Shown here in pieces: positions 24,603 to 36,145 of a DNA stretch of 64,000 nt (position 1 is its first letter; each line of letters begins with the position of its first letter). The stretch spans positions 11,389,001 to 11,453,000 of the forward strand of contig CM032128.1 in assembly GCA_018894105.1 (NCBI GenBank), in the 5' to 3' direction. Origin of the DNA: Jacaranda mimosifolia. Its lineage: Eukaryota > Streptophyta > Magnoliopsida > Lamiales > Bignoniaceae. A model generated the notes under the pieces. It made no database searches and was not told where the DNA came from. It saw only the letters and a program-made list of their open reading frames with translations. The translations under genes were made by a program, and so were the position numbers.

Positions 24603-25709
24603 TAATGTAATGTAGATGAGTGTCAATGGGATGGGGCGGGGGCGGGGATAGCCCTCCACCCCCTGCCCTCGTGAAGTGAAAATTCCCCCTGTCCCCACTT
24701 CCCCGTGGGGAGACGGGTATCCACTAGTACCCACGCGTTTTATTTAAAAATTTATTAAATTCGTAAAAAAAAAACTTTAGAAATAAAAGAAAAGTACTTA
24801 ATTTTTCCAATAATGTAAATTACTTCCAAAGTTAAAAAATTGTCAAACATAAGTACATAACACATGATATTTAATTATGTTTTACAATAAAATATTAAAA
24901 GATAAATAATACATAAATATAAATTTCAAAAAATGCATAAAAATTTGCCAATTCCTCTAAAGAGGTGGGGGTGCCTCAGACTCTGGGAACAGAATGCAAA
25001 GGATGAAATAAAATGAATAAAAATAGGTTAATTATTTAAACGGGTAATGGGTACCCGCGAGGACAGGGACTATGATCCCCGCTCCCACCCTATTTAGCAT
25101 TTCATGGACTAAATTGTCCCCATCCTCGTCCCTGTCCCCGCAGGGAGAAAATTCTCCCCGAATCTGCCTCACCGCGGGGATAAGTAATTTTGCCATCTCT
25201 AGTAATGTAGGATCTAGAAGTCTTGATCTCAAGCTTAATGACCTAAATGCCCATGCTCACAATCTCGATCTCGAATTGAACCACATTCCACAAAAGTAAA
25301 TGGGATCTCTGACCTAATGACAAGAGTGCACATCAGGCTAGTTGAGATTGCCTCAACTAATGCCCTCCGATGCTTAAATTACTGGAAAGTTAAGGTGATC
25401 AAATAAGAACTCGAATGTAAGAATATGAACTCAAGTAAAAGATGGTGAAGATGATGTGACTTGTTACTTTGTAATTTCTACCTTTTATAGGTATGGTGTT
25501 GTCTTTTTCAGTACGAATCAAGGTGGCAGATTATCGTTCCTTCGATCTAGGATCCATCGACAATCAGTAGTCCATTTCATGACTCAAGTCGGTTTGGGAC
25601 GGATCAAGACCCGAGTTAAAATGCGCGAATCTTCGTCCTGTTTAGGTATTTTAGCAAATCACGAAGGTAAATTGGTCTTTCACGTCATACTCATTAATTT
25701 CCCTTGTCA
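24603..25709 (-). repeat. 5' LTR of the Tat-type element, interrupted
   Basis: The LTR sequence is at 24603-24614 and 25210-25709, about 512 bp in all, matching 12241-12739. The outer end CCCTTGTCA abuts the CCTAT duplication. The middle is displaced by the hAT-like element at 24615-25201. Confidence 0.88.
24615..25201. mobile_element. hAT-like MITE in the 5' LTR
   Basis: 587 bp flanked by an 8-bp duplication GTAATGTA (24607-24614 and 25202-25209), the size typical of hAT elements. The ends are inverted and G-rich: GTCAATGGGATGGGGCGGGG on the left; reversed from the right, TAGAGATGGCAAAATTACTT then CCCCGCGG. The centre is AT-rich and non-coding. GC-rich arms around an AT core stand out against the surrounding sequence. 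Confidence 0.8.
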
Positions 25710-26013
25710 CCTATCTTGAACAACCTTTTGTTGATGGTGGGTGGCACCCAGTGGGATGCCTTCTCACTGCACACACTCCTGTGTTGGTGTGTGTGTAGTG
25801 AGGGGGCACCCAATTTAACAAATGGTTCAGAAAATTATTCCATGCATGAATAGGAATTCAATAGTTATTCATTCTCAATTTCTTAATCACCTTATATGCA
25901 TCTTCAGTTGCCCTAATTTGTGTACAAACCTTGACCAATGCATTAAAAACAACGCTACTTGAAAAAAACACACATTAGAGCTCCAAAACCTCCAAAGGCA
26001 AGTATCCATTCCT
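25710..26013 (-). pseudogene. PPR protein pseudogene, upstream half
   Basis: The minus strand reads RNGYLPLEVLEL, a stop, then SSSVVFNALVKVCTQIRATE, DAYKVIKKLRMNNY, a stop in place of Trp, and IPIHAWNNFLNHLLN. This is a PPR pattern that continues, after the Tat element, into GDVDRF and IMYREMI at 12180-12240. A short palindromic insertion (25756-25818) adds a further break just before the Tat junction. The segment upstream of RNGYL ends in TTCATATTGTAG, which could be a 3' splice site. No start codon region was recognised. Confidence 0.78.
25756..25818. repeat. Short palindromic insertion in the PPR pseudogene
   Basis: TGGGATGCCTTCTCACTGCA is mirrored, after a ~10-base loop, by GTGTGTGTAGTGAGGGGGCA followed by CCCA. 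It forms an imperfect hairpin of about 24-bp arms, located where the PPR frame HLLN breaks off. It looks like a tiny foldback element. Confidence 0.6.
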
Positions 26014-27022
26014 ACAATATGAAAAACAATGGAACGAAGATATATACAAGTTCCAGTGATGTTTGAGAAGGAACAATAACCAACCAATTTGACAACAAAT
26101 AGTTAAGTAGGATAAATTGAAAGAAAAATTGAAAAAATTATTTCACCAATCTGGAAAAAAGATACAGATACAATTGATTGTTAACAAATGAATTTTGGGG
26201 AAAAGATAGAGAAAAGTTAGTAGTTATTCTGCGAGTTTGAGAGCAAAAGGTGTAGGATATTAAATGAAAAGAGATATGGAAAATTAATTCACTAAAGATT
26301 TAAATGAAAATAAAAAAAATATAATTTATGTAGAAACATGTTGAATAGGTTGTCCATAAAATATTGATTTTATATATTTATTAAAATAATTATATAATTC
26401 AATAAATACACTTGGCATTTAAAGAGATAGGTACCTAACATTAAACTTTTACCATCTAAACATTTTTTAGACAATCCCACTATTAAGTGATAGCATGAAA
26501 GTTGCCACTAATTACATATATTTATTGATAAAAAATTATTTTATCACAGTAATGATTTTTAAAAATATTATAACAAAAAAATATCAAGCATTAGTAATGC
26601 ACGAATAGTAACAATGAGATCTCATTAAAAATCATAATGACAATTTTCGTTGTTACAAAATTTTCAATATATAAGTCATTAATTATTAATAATATGACAA
26701 ATTAAGTTTCTAAGGGTAAAAAAGTAAAATAGATTAAAAATGCCCAATCAATTAAATAATAAATGAATAAAAAGGCCAAAGCTCTTAACTAAACCCACGA
26801 AGAAATACATCTAGATCCAAGTAGGCCGAAGCCTACTAAAGGGGAAAAAAACCATAAAATGTAACCCCAAAGTCGAACTGGGCATGAAAAATCATTTGAA
26901 AAAGTTGAGAGTTGAGAACTTTTTGTATTACGTTTTAGAGAAAAAGAACTTTGAACTTGGCTGAATCATGGAAAGAAACCTAACACCATTACCGAGCATC
27001 TTTATCTTGGTGCTCTCTATTG
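26014..27022. other. AT-rich stretch, possibly PPR upstream region
   Basis: No coding frame or repeat boundary was recognised. It would contain the 5' flank of the former PPR gene if that gene began near 26.0 kb. Confidence 0.4.
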
Positions 27023-28060
27023 CACTACAAAAAAAACTCGGCATTTTCGCTGGAATTTTTTGATGAATTTTTGATGAAAAATCCAAATCCTAACAAATTT
27101 CAAGTAAAATTTTTACGTTAGAAAATGTCTCATGCATATTAGTTTCCGTTAATTTTTTGATAGAAATTCCATCAATTTTTTTTTTGATGGAATGGTGACA
27201 CTTTTGAGAAGAACATTAGATCATTTAAATTGGTTTAATTTTCATCAATATTCTGAGTGAAAAATCCATCGAAAATTTTTTGACAAACTTTTTATTTTAA
27301 TTTTTTTAATTAAGTTTTTCCTTCCTTTCCAGTGGATTTGAAATGCAATTCCATTAGAAAGTTATTAAACTAATATTTAATTATTACGCATTCCAATGGA
27401 GGTTCCTTGAATTTATGCCGAAATTTAAAATTTTTATTAAAATTTGTTTTTCATTTCCACCAAAAATTCCTCATATTTCCATAAAAAAAATTATTAAATA
27501 TATTAAGCATTTTTTTTAATTTTTATTTGATTAAACTTGCAACCTTTTAATACATTTTGCATATAAAATATGATAAAACTATAAAATAGCAAATTTATGA
27601 AAAATTAGAATTAAAAATTTAAAAAATATATAAATTTATGAATATAAATCTTAAATGGTATAGTAATTCTTCATTACAAATAAAATATAAAAATGCATCC
27701 TATCTACTGGCCAACAACATCATTACTGTACTCGAAATAATCATCAGCATCATCATGGTAATTCTGATTGGTGCCAGTCTAATGCTAATGCTACTACTCA
27801 GTGCTCTCATGCGACTGAAGTTGCTGGTACAACTGAGGTGGCAATGGGGGCAGGGTAGAGGATTCGAATGGAACATCCCTCCGCATAATCAGATGTTATA
27901 TTGATAATAATATTATTATGACAAATTAATTAACTACATATGTGATCAGATGTTATATTGATAATAATATTATTATGACAAATTAATTAACTACATATGT
28001 GAAATGCATAAAACAATTAATAATTAAACTGAATAAAACAAACAAGTTCAAACAAACATG
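27023..28060 (+). mobile_element. CACTA transposon end, truncated
   Basis: It starts CACTACAAAAAAAACTCGGC, the terminal motif of En/Spm-type elements. It is followed to about 27500 by many copies of GATGGAA/TTCCATC-type motifs in both orientations (for example AATTCCATCAA and GATGGAATGG), like CACTA subterminal repeats. No matching ...TTTTGTAGTG end was found to the right. The right limit given is only where the Tat remnant becomes recognisable nearby. Confidence 0.5.
27888..28001. repeat. Perfect 57-bp tandem duplication
   Basis: Two adjacent copies of a unit starting ATCAGATGTTATATTGATAA and ending ACTACATATGTG, at 27888-27944 and 27945-28001, without a difference that I can see. A recent replication-slippage type event is implied. 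Confidence 0.9.
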
Positions 28061-28214
28061 ACATACCACTAACATAATTTAGTTTTTGTTGGACTGTTCA
28101 AATTCATTAGTCTCATCATCGTCATCAAATTCAACTTCAATATCATCGCTAGATCCTCCATCTTCGTCATCATCATCACTAACATATCCCCACTAGAATT
28201 ATAATGTGTATTTG

Positions 28215-28700
28215 CTAATGCCAGCATTACCTTTGGAGAAAAGGACAACACAATGATGCATTGATGATCTACCTCCCATGCCAATTTTTGGGTGAAGAAG
28301 ATACTAGTGGACAATGGCAACTCGGCTGACATACTCTTTCACGATGCCTTCCTCCAACTTAGAATAGATAAAGCACAGCTGCAAAAGGTCAACATTCCTT
28401 TAGTCAGATTTACTTGCGAAACTATGTAAGTACTGGAAGAAGTCCCTCTAGCTCTCTTCCTGGGCACTCACCTTCAGCGAGTTATGAAAATAGTGGAGTT
28501 CCTAGTGGTAAAAACCCCATCCTCATAGAACATATCATCCTAGGGAGGCCTATCCAAAATTTATTTCGAGTAGTGGTGTTAATTTACCACATAAAGCTAA
28601 AATTCTCTGCACCAAGTGGAACATGTGAAGCTATTGGCAACTAACGCGCTGCTAGGAAATGCCATGCTAGCATCTTGAAGAACATAAAGGCTTCTACTAA
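28215..28700 (+). pseudogene. Tat-type Ty3/gypsy protease fragment, plus strand
   Basis: Plus-strand frames give ITFGEKD and HNDALMIY, then KKILVDNGNSADILFHDAF (active site DNG at 28291-28299), AQLQKVNIPLVRFT, FLVVKTPSS, and in another frame ILGRPIQNLFRVVVLIYHIK followed by LKFSAPSG. This matches the full Tat protease domain and the segment after it, with at least two frameshifts. RT, RNase H and integrase should follow but are missing. The next recognisable parts are 3'-region repeats at 29.09 kb, so an internal deletion is implied. Confidence 0.75.
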
Positions 28701-29089
28701 TGGAACTGATTGGCAAAGGAAGTATAAGATAGCAAGAGAAGAAACAAGGGTAAAGGCATGGTCCATTATGCTAACGTCATGGTGATACTTATGCCAGGAG
28801 CTAACCTAAATACGAATGAGCATGCCACTGAAGGCTTTTTTGCTTTCTTCATTTCCTTACTTGATTTATGATAGTAGTTAGGATTATATTTTTCAAGTTT
28901 TGAAGTATTGTTTTTTTTTTTGGTTAAATGTCATTCTAGCTAGAGTTGAATAAAGCCAACTCATACGAGGATGTCACATTTTGTTTATTATTTGATGATT
29001 TTAATGAATTCTTCTTTACTTCACTCTTGGCTAGAATTGTAATTTGTTTAGAACAACACCTTACACCATAAGGCCCGCAAAGAATACTT

Positions 29090-29640
29090 AATGATTTTGG
29101 TATAAATCCACCATAAATCTCCTCGGGAGTATATGGTAGCTGCACAAAAGCTCACCATAAATCCTCCCTAAAGGTAAATGTCAGCACCTCTAATTAAATG
29201 ATTTAGTGTAACCCACTATTTGACTCCTCTAGAAATATGTGGTAGCTGCACGTGAGCCTACCAAAAATCTTCCCTAAAGGTAAGTGGCAGCACCTCTGAT
29301 TGAATGATTTTGGCATAAACCTACTACATGGCTCATCTAGAAGTGCATGGTTGTCGTGCACATGCCCTCATAAATCCTTAATGGAGGTAAGTGGTTGCAC
29401 CCTCAACTAAATTATTTTGAAGTAAACCCACTATACGGCTCCCCTAGAAATATGTAGTTGCCGCGATAAGCCCATCATAAATCCTCTCCAGATGTAAGTA
29501 GCTATACCCTCAACTAAACTATTTTATCATAAATCCACTATACGGTTTCCCAGAAGTACATGATCGCTGCACATAAGCCTACTATAAGGTCCCCCAGGGG
29601 GTATATAGGCGTACCACCAAAGCCCATTATCATGCCCCTC
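29090..29640. repeat. ~110-bp tandem repeat, about five copies
   Basis: Degenerate copies start with ATGATTTTGGTATAAA-like motifs near 29092, 29200, 29308, 29421 and 29514. Each contains ...CCACTAT..GGCTCC..TAGAA and GGTAGCTGCAC. By analogy with 15270-15590 this is the tandem-repeat part of a Tat 3' region, here in plus orientation. Confidence 0.65.
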
Positions 29641-30389
29641 TCATGGTACATGGCCAACTTATCAAGCGTTGATGATAAGACCTCTTGGACAAGTTTTGTA
29701 GCTAAATATCATCGCAATACTTAGCATCTGCATTGAGACCTTACTAACAAGGCTCATAGTCAAATTCAATTCAAACGATAAAGTAATATGGTAAGATTTC
29801 CCAAGTGAGGCTCACATTGCACTCACATGCCACATTGCACAACTGTGGTAAAATCTTTTAAGAGAGGCTCGTAGTAAAATTTGATAAGAAAGGATTCAAC
29901 GTCCCATTCAAGCTCTCATGCTATGTGAAAATCGAACATTGAGAACACACCAAATCTTGAAATTCATGCAATTAAAACTTTCTTAAGCAAAAGAGAACAA
30001 AATTTTCATAATACCAAAGAACACAAAAAGCATCCGACCAACACTTAGCCTCATGAAAGAATAACCAAACTAAGAACAAGCAGAACTACTACTTATGTAG
30101 AAGAAAAATACTAAGTATTGCTAAACAAAATAAAAAATAAAGACTAAACAAAAACTCTTAGTTTAAGCATTCATTTTCTCCGCGAGCTATATTAGTAGGA
30201 TCTTGCACATGGAATAAGTGTCAACCTCCAAAGTGCCACCAAACTCCTTAGTAGAAAGATTAATTGGGATGTTAGGGTCAAGCAACAACAAATCCTTAAC
30301 AGAATATTACCTAGTCTCGCTGAGCACGTGGCAACATCCTTGAATGATCTACTCATATATCATTGTTGCCTTTGCCTCACTACTAGAAG

Positions 30390-30630
30390 AGTTCATATGA
30401 ACACTTGGATTCTTTGATTGCATCATCTCGAGCAGCACCAATGAGCATATTCCCAACAAATGTCTCTAAGAGCTTCATCTTAGTCTTTTATTTCTTCGCA
30501 TAACGGGCCTTCGGTTGCTCCAACTCCTTCAATAACTTCACAAACTCCTCATTCTTCTATGAATGCTTCTAAGTGAATCTAGTGGCCTCTTCCTTGAATC
30601 GTGATATCATTGTTGCTGCCTCCTCAGTTT
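30390..30630 (-). pseudogene. Antisense coiled-coil ORF fragment of the plus-strand Tat remnant
   Basis: The minus strand reads MISRFKEEATRFT, a stop, KNEEFVKLLKELEQPKARYA, a stop, KTKMKLLETFVGNMLIGAARDD. It is a charged helical segment with two or three stops. It lies downstream of the tandem repeats and on the strand opposite the protease fragment, the same geometry as the antisense ORF of the complete element. The family assignment is by position and coiled-coil character only. Confidence 0.35.
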
Positions 30631-30639
30631 GGTGAGATA

Positions 30640-31838
30640 TATATCTACACGATCAAGTTTCAAGCCTACATCGAATGGAACATCCAGCACGACGGACAAA
30701 GAACTATATATAACTATGAGAAAAACATGCATGCAGAACAAACTAAACGTCAAGCAAACACTTAATTGAGCGGAGTCTCAAGGATGAGAACTCCTTGAGG
30801 AGGCTCTACTATTGAGAGGTTAGAGGTCAGTACTTGTAATTTAGGCTAACTTAAAAGAAAGGATGTTGCTAGGGTCATGACTGGGAGTAGGGAAGGCCAT
30901 GGATTAAAAAAATAAAAAGATGATGTAAAATTTTGAAATAAAAAAATAAAAAAAAGGATGGGAGAAAAAGAGATTAAAAACCTTTAGAGAGGAACAGGTT
31001 GTTAAAGCCAAGAAATCATTGAAGAAATATCTATCAAAACCAAAAAATCACTAGAGAAATGTTTGTCGAAGCAAAGTAACTACCTTTATAGAGAGAAAAT
31101 GGAAGGAAGAAAGAATGAAAACAAAGGTAAAATGGGTGATAAAAAGAAGAAAGGTGTGACTTTTCAGCTGGCAAGCAATAATAATCAGGGAAAAAAGAAT
31201 GAAAACCAATGAAATAAAAAATGCAACTACAAGGAATGATGATAGTGAAAAGCTTGACGTAAATAAATGATTTGGACCTAACCTACATTAATCCCCTACC
31301 TTGCCTTGGCCGAGCTACAAGCATCGAGGGTTCAAGTGATGAGCTGCTGAACTGTGGCCATGTCATTGACTATTATCACGGTGAGTCATATTGACCGAGC
31401 TAATATGTTGAAATTACTAATAACATGAGCTGATAACAAAAGATAGAGCTAGATGGCAATGCCAGGGTGCTAACCTGGGTACATAAGATGAAGGGGCATA
31501 AAAACTAACTAGCCAATGTCTCTTTGGAAGTCTTTAGTACCATTATGGCCATTTTCAAAGTGAAGGCTCGATTGTTGGGAAAATGAGCTGGTGACATCAT
31601 ATATTGAGGCTGAAGAGTGGTACCTCAGGGAACGTTTCCTTACTCAGTATGTTAAAAAGATATTATCGTCCGCCCTTAAAGAATGGAATTTAATAGGTTG
31701 CGCTAGAGATGTATGAATAGGGAAATTAGAAAATAATAATAATAAGCAAAAGTAGTTGAATAATCTTTATTTTATTTTGTTTTATATAAATTAATATTTC
31801 AAGAACAATATTTCATATTTTTACTCATTTATCTATAT
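30640..31838. other. Decayed sequence, nothing firmly recognised
   Basis: Possibly the end of the plus-strand Tat remnant. I find no LTR boundary and no readable domain. Confidence 0.35.
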
Positions 31839-31843
31839 AAGTG

Positions 31844-32665
31844 TGTTCATACAAATTTCGTTGTCTACAAAAATTAATCACAAGACAAAGAAATATAATG
31901 GACAAATTGAATTTATATTAAAGAATAAAAGAGAATTACAATTCATTAGAGAAAATAAATCCCTAACAAAACTAATTCCTTAATTATTCTCTCAATATAT
32001 GATCAAAGGGCTTGAAGCTTGTTATTGGATATAAATTTTAGTATCCTTTGACTTGATGGAAGAACATTACGAAATTTTTTTGAACTCAAACCTTGACTCC
32101 AAGATCAAAGGACTCGATGACTTGATACTTTGAAGATGCATAGGGCCTTCCCAGTAGCAATACTTCGTTGCAATAGAACCTTGAAGTTTGAAGACTTGAG
32201 CCTTGAAGGCTTAAGCTTGAAGACTTGGAACTTGGATTTGAGAATATGTGTATGTGAATATGAGAATGTGTCTCTGAACACTCTTTTATATAGGTGTTTA
32301 GTATGAGACCCCAAATGACTTGGACTTCTTTGATAGTTATATCTCTAATACACATGCTAAGAGATAATATCAAATATTTTGACTTGATTGATCCTTGCAC
32401 ATAGATTCGCCACGTGTCACAATTTAGTTAGCCCGAGATTGTTGGGCCATCAGACTTGATTTGATTGGTGTGATACATCACCTTGACACTTATTGATATT
32501 TGATTTGTGCATAAAATAATATTAGAGTATTAATTAAAATTGACTATTTATCTTTGGGAATTAAATTTAATAAACTCTCATACATAAATAGAAAATTTTA
32601 AATTAATAACTAAAATATTATTTACACTTGTCACTTTTCAATTAGCCAAAAATAAGCCGTCTACA
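31844..32665 (-). repeat. 3' LTR of the outer copia element
   Basis: Aligned by eye with 46080-46900 over its whole length. About 8% differences were counted in the first 135 bases. Confidence 0.88.
32285..32292 (-). promoter_or_regulatory. TATA box in the outer copia LTR
   Basis: The minus strand reads TATATAAA followed by AGAGTG. The equivalent place in the other LTR (near 46520) has decayed to TCTGTAAAAG. Confidence 0.45.
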
Positions 32666-33714
32666 AATGCGCCCACTTCAAGAGTTGACAAAGAATATAC
32701 CAATAATTCACAAATGAGTTGAGACTTGAAGTATGTGAGACATTCTTCTCATTGAATTTATACATGAGTTAATTCCCATCATTCACATTTTTCTGCCAAA
32801 TAGCAAGTTATGTGTCAAGCACTAAGGTCGACAGTAATCAAATCTATTTCAAACTTTTTTTTTACCATTTTTTTCTTTATATATATATATATATATTTAT
32901 ATACAAGTGTGGCCAACTACAAATATAACCAAGCAGATCTTCACTTTTACCAAACAAATCGGACTTCTTTAATTTTTCCTCACTTAAATATGTGGTCCAC
33001 ATGGATTCAAATTCAATTGCAAGACCAAATCATGGTTCCATCTTGCAAAGGAAAATCGATTCGCCGACCGCAAATAATCAATGTCAATGGAGGTAGAATT
33101 CTTCATCTTACACGGATTGGCTTTTGCTAAGAGCCAGATTATTAATTATCTGGTAAGGTTAAGTGATTCAAGAGATTAAATTAACTTAAATAAAGACTTA
33201 ATCTCCTAGATACACTTGGAAAAACAAAAAGAAAAAAGAAAAAAAGAAAAAGACTATAAAATAGCATATTGGCAAAGAGTTAAACCCACCGAGTATAGTT
33301 GAAAACTGAGTTGCAAAATTGTTGTGGAAAATTTCTCTACTCAATCAATGACATTTTCCTCCTCTTAATTCCTGTACACCAACTGTTCCAAGAAAATACT
33401 TAGAGAGTTCTCCACTCCAACAATTAATTAACACAGATAAAAGAGGATCGCTTAGGCTCCCTCGACATTTATTAATAGAAAATCATTTTTCCTTAAAGGC
33501 ATCAACAAATAGCAAGTACACAAATTTTGAAGACTTAAGGTGATTCATCAAATTGAGGGATGTTCCTATATATTTCTATTTTCTTCTTCATCCCCTCCTT
33601 TTTTTTGTGATACTTCCTTAAATTTTCTCTTCTCTTCCTGGGTTTTTTTTTTTTTTTTTGGCAAGTTAGGAAATATAGCTCATTCTTGAAAACTCTATCT
33701 TCATCAACTCATGA
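32666..33714. other. Non-coding flank between outer LTR and PMD pseudogene
   Basis: The first bases, read on the minus strand, end GAAGTGGGCGCATT against the LTR and may be a degenerate polypurine tract. A TATATA microsatellite lies at 32879-32900 and a poly-T run at 33642-33659. The single longer frame (32810-33130) matches nothing. This may be the promoter side of the PMD gene. Confidence 0.45.
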
Positions 33715-36100
33715 TGATGTATATTGAGGATCACACAGAACCATCTCCACATATTATCATTGGAAGTGACAAAGACACCCTCAAAGTTAAAAGTACTAGA
33801 TTGGTTATCCATAAATCAGCCAATGATGTCCTTCATTCCATACTTTGACCTCCTAGAAACTCCATGCATATCTAAGAGTTGTCCGAAGAGGCAACCAAGG
33901 AAGTAATTGATCCAGGTTCTGGCATTACATCTTGTTCTAGGATATTTTTCTTGAAGTCCTCTCTTCATGATGCCAAAGCCTCTGGCTCAGAATTTTCATT
34001 TGCAGGTTATCACCCTAACATTAATGGACGCTCATTGAGAATTCACGCATCAAGGTTTGGCAAAGTATATTTTCATACAGGTTATTAAGGATGGAAAGAT
34101 GATGCGCTAGGCCATTATATAGATGCTCTTTGTTAATCTAGTATCCACGCAGCAGCCAATGCATCGCTTTTCACATATGTCTGCCATAAAAAATATCCTC
34201 CAAGTCTTTCTTGAACTATGTTGCCCTTCCACAAGTGCCTTGCATATTGCTACTGGCGAATTTTCAGTTTCTTTATGGGATCTTTGTGTACTTAGTGGAT
34301 TGCCTGTCCATGGAGGTTTCTATGATGAAGCTATCCCTACTGTGAATGAGCTACTTGATGATGACAAACATGCCATTTCTCTACCACGAAGCTGCAAGTA
34401 TCTATTCCTGGCTTATCATATGCTCCCAAAGGACTCTGATGGCGTTCCTATTTCTGATTGGATTAGATTTTAATTTAAAGGACCAATAAGATACACGAAG
34501 CCCTCTTTAAGGTCTTCCTTAAAGAGGTCCACCGAGCCAAAGGTCTCTCACAATCCATGTGGAAGAATCGATGTATCACTTTTGCCTTGCACCAAGGAAT
34601 TTGATGAGCCATTTATGATGTTGCAGGTTGAAGAAGATGTTAGAGGGGAAACCTACTTGGCTGCCTTCCTTTTATACTAGTTATGCAACTTTGATGTACC
34701 ACATTGCAAAGCCAATATGATCCGTGTCACTGTTTTCAAGGTTTCTAGTGGAATGGCAAATGGTGATTGCTTTTCTCTTACAGTTCCTTTATTAGTGAGC
34801 ATCCACCATGGTTTGAGGGATATATCAACTTCGCCAAGTCTTCAAGAACTTCTTCTATCTTTCCCATTCATTAAGTTCATAGTTGGACATGGCACTACCT
34901 TGACACTCTTTTTTTTTTTTTTTATCTAAGATTGATGTAAGATGAGCTAAGATGGTCAAATATGCGAAGGAGAACATGGCCAAATATTTTGATCTTTTAG
35001 AGGCACGAGATTTGTTCCTCAGTATCAACCCTTCAATCGTCCAAAATCTATGCTTATTTCCACACAAACAGTTCACAGTAATAGATGGTCCATGCATATT
35101 AAATACTTATAAAGACCTTTTTGTGGCTTTACGTTCCAGCTATTTGACATTTGATGTGGAAAAGAGCATATCATTTAAGCTTATAATCCTCATCAATTCA
35201 GTCGACAATGTGGATTTTGTCAACACATCCCGGGCAACTTAAAGAAAGAAATCCTTGTGATTTGCACGAGCTTGTTCACCTTTGGCAGTCATGTACCTTA
35301 CTGAACACATCTTACATACTTATCATTCCTGGCAATACCTCTTCATTTCCATTGGCCACAAAGGAATATGCGGACTGGTGGGAGAAACACTGGAAGGCTT
35401 CACAAATAAAATGTACTAAAATTGTTCTCAAAGTCATTCAAAGAGATGTGGAATCAAATTCAGGTCGATCCAATCAACTTGGGGAGAGAGTTGAACAACA
35501 TGCATCTGTGCCTAGGCATCCTAGAAGGAATCCATCTTATCCTAAACAAGCTTTAATGTAAGATCCCAAAAATAACTCAGCAGTCTCATCTCTTCAAAAT
35601 TTTGTTGTTTTAAGGCAAGTTGAATGAGGGAATTTGGAGCCTAAGGAGTCTAATATTGTTTACCATGCCAAAGTGTCTTCTAAAAGACATTGTAGCTTAC
35701 TCGAGGTTTCATCCCCCATATTTATATCCATTGATGCTCCAATGGAAGGAAGTGAAATGATTTCTGCACTTTCTTGCTCAAATGACAACTATAGCCATCA
35801 ATGCATTCTCTAGAAGAAACCAAAGTTTTTGGATTTAGATAACATCGGTAGTAATTCAAATTTGTTTGCAGATGTCCCCAATTCTTCTTTACCTTTGGAT
35901 GAACTAGCAAAATATGTAAAGTTATTCTTTTATATATCACGCATCTCTTTTTTTTTTTTTTTTGAATCATTTGTACTAATCTCTTCTTATTTTCTTCTTC
36001 TTCTCTCTCTCTCTTTTTTTTTATAGCTTGCAAATCTTGAAGTACCAATCCCAATTACTTTGAAAGATAGTTTGGTTCAATAAATGAGGCCAATCCTTTT
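33715..36100 (+). pseudogene. Plant mobile domain (PMD) gene, broken, intron retained
   Basis: Plus-strand frames assemble in order: MMMYIEDHTEPSPHIIIGSD, then SKLKVLDWLSINQ, EVIDPGSG, GSEFSFAGYHPNINGRSLRI, GKVYFHTGY, then the PMD core FLELCCPSTSALHIATGEFS, VSLWDLCVLSGLPVHGGFYD and SCKYLFLAYHML. Later come SSGMANGDCFSLTVPLLVSI (34714-34910), AKENMAKYFDLLEARDLFL (from 34952), and EYADWWEKHW near 35380. The last part has a convincing intron (GTAAAG at 35916 to TTATAG ending 36026). PMD (aminotransferase-like) proteins occur in transposons and as host genes related to MAIL1. At least five frameshifts or stops make this a pseudogene. The intron shows capture or insertion as genomic DNA, not as processed mRNA. 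It ends just before the nested copia LTR. Confidence 0.8.
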
Positions 36101-36145
36101 AACTTGCTTGAAATGACTATTCCTCAACCTCTTGATGATGACATG

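Larger units (their letters stand above)
12241..25709 (-). mobile_element. Complete, decayed Tat-type Ty3/gypsy retrotransposon
   Basis: Bounded by a perfect 5-bp duplication CCTAT (12236-12240 and 25710-25714). The terminal direct repeats are about 500 bp and both outer ends are TG...CA. On the minus strand the order is 5' LTR, primer-binding region, gag, protease, RT, RNase H, archaeal-type RNase H, integrase, tandem repeats, antisense ORF, polypurine tract and 3' LTR. The dual RNase H and the antisense ORF between integrase and 3' LTR point to the Tat/Retand group. Two later insertions interrupt it: an hAT-like element in the 5' LTR and a 3.3-kb solo LTR in integrase. All coding domains have stops. 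Total span is 13469 bp, of which about 3.9 kb is secondary insertion. Confidence 0.9.

Noticed and set aside
31844..32665. Solo LTR interpretation of the 822-bp repeat
   Set aside because: Its immediate right flank does not duplicate AAGTG, whereas the right flank of the copy at 46080-46900 does; the two are the ends of one element.
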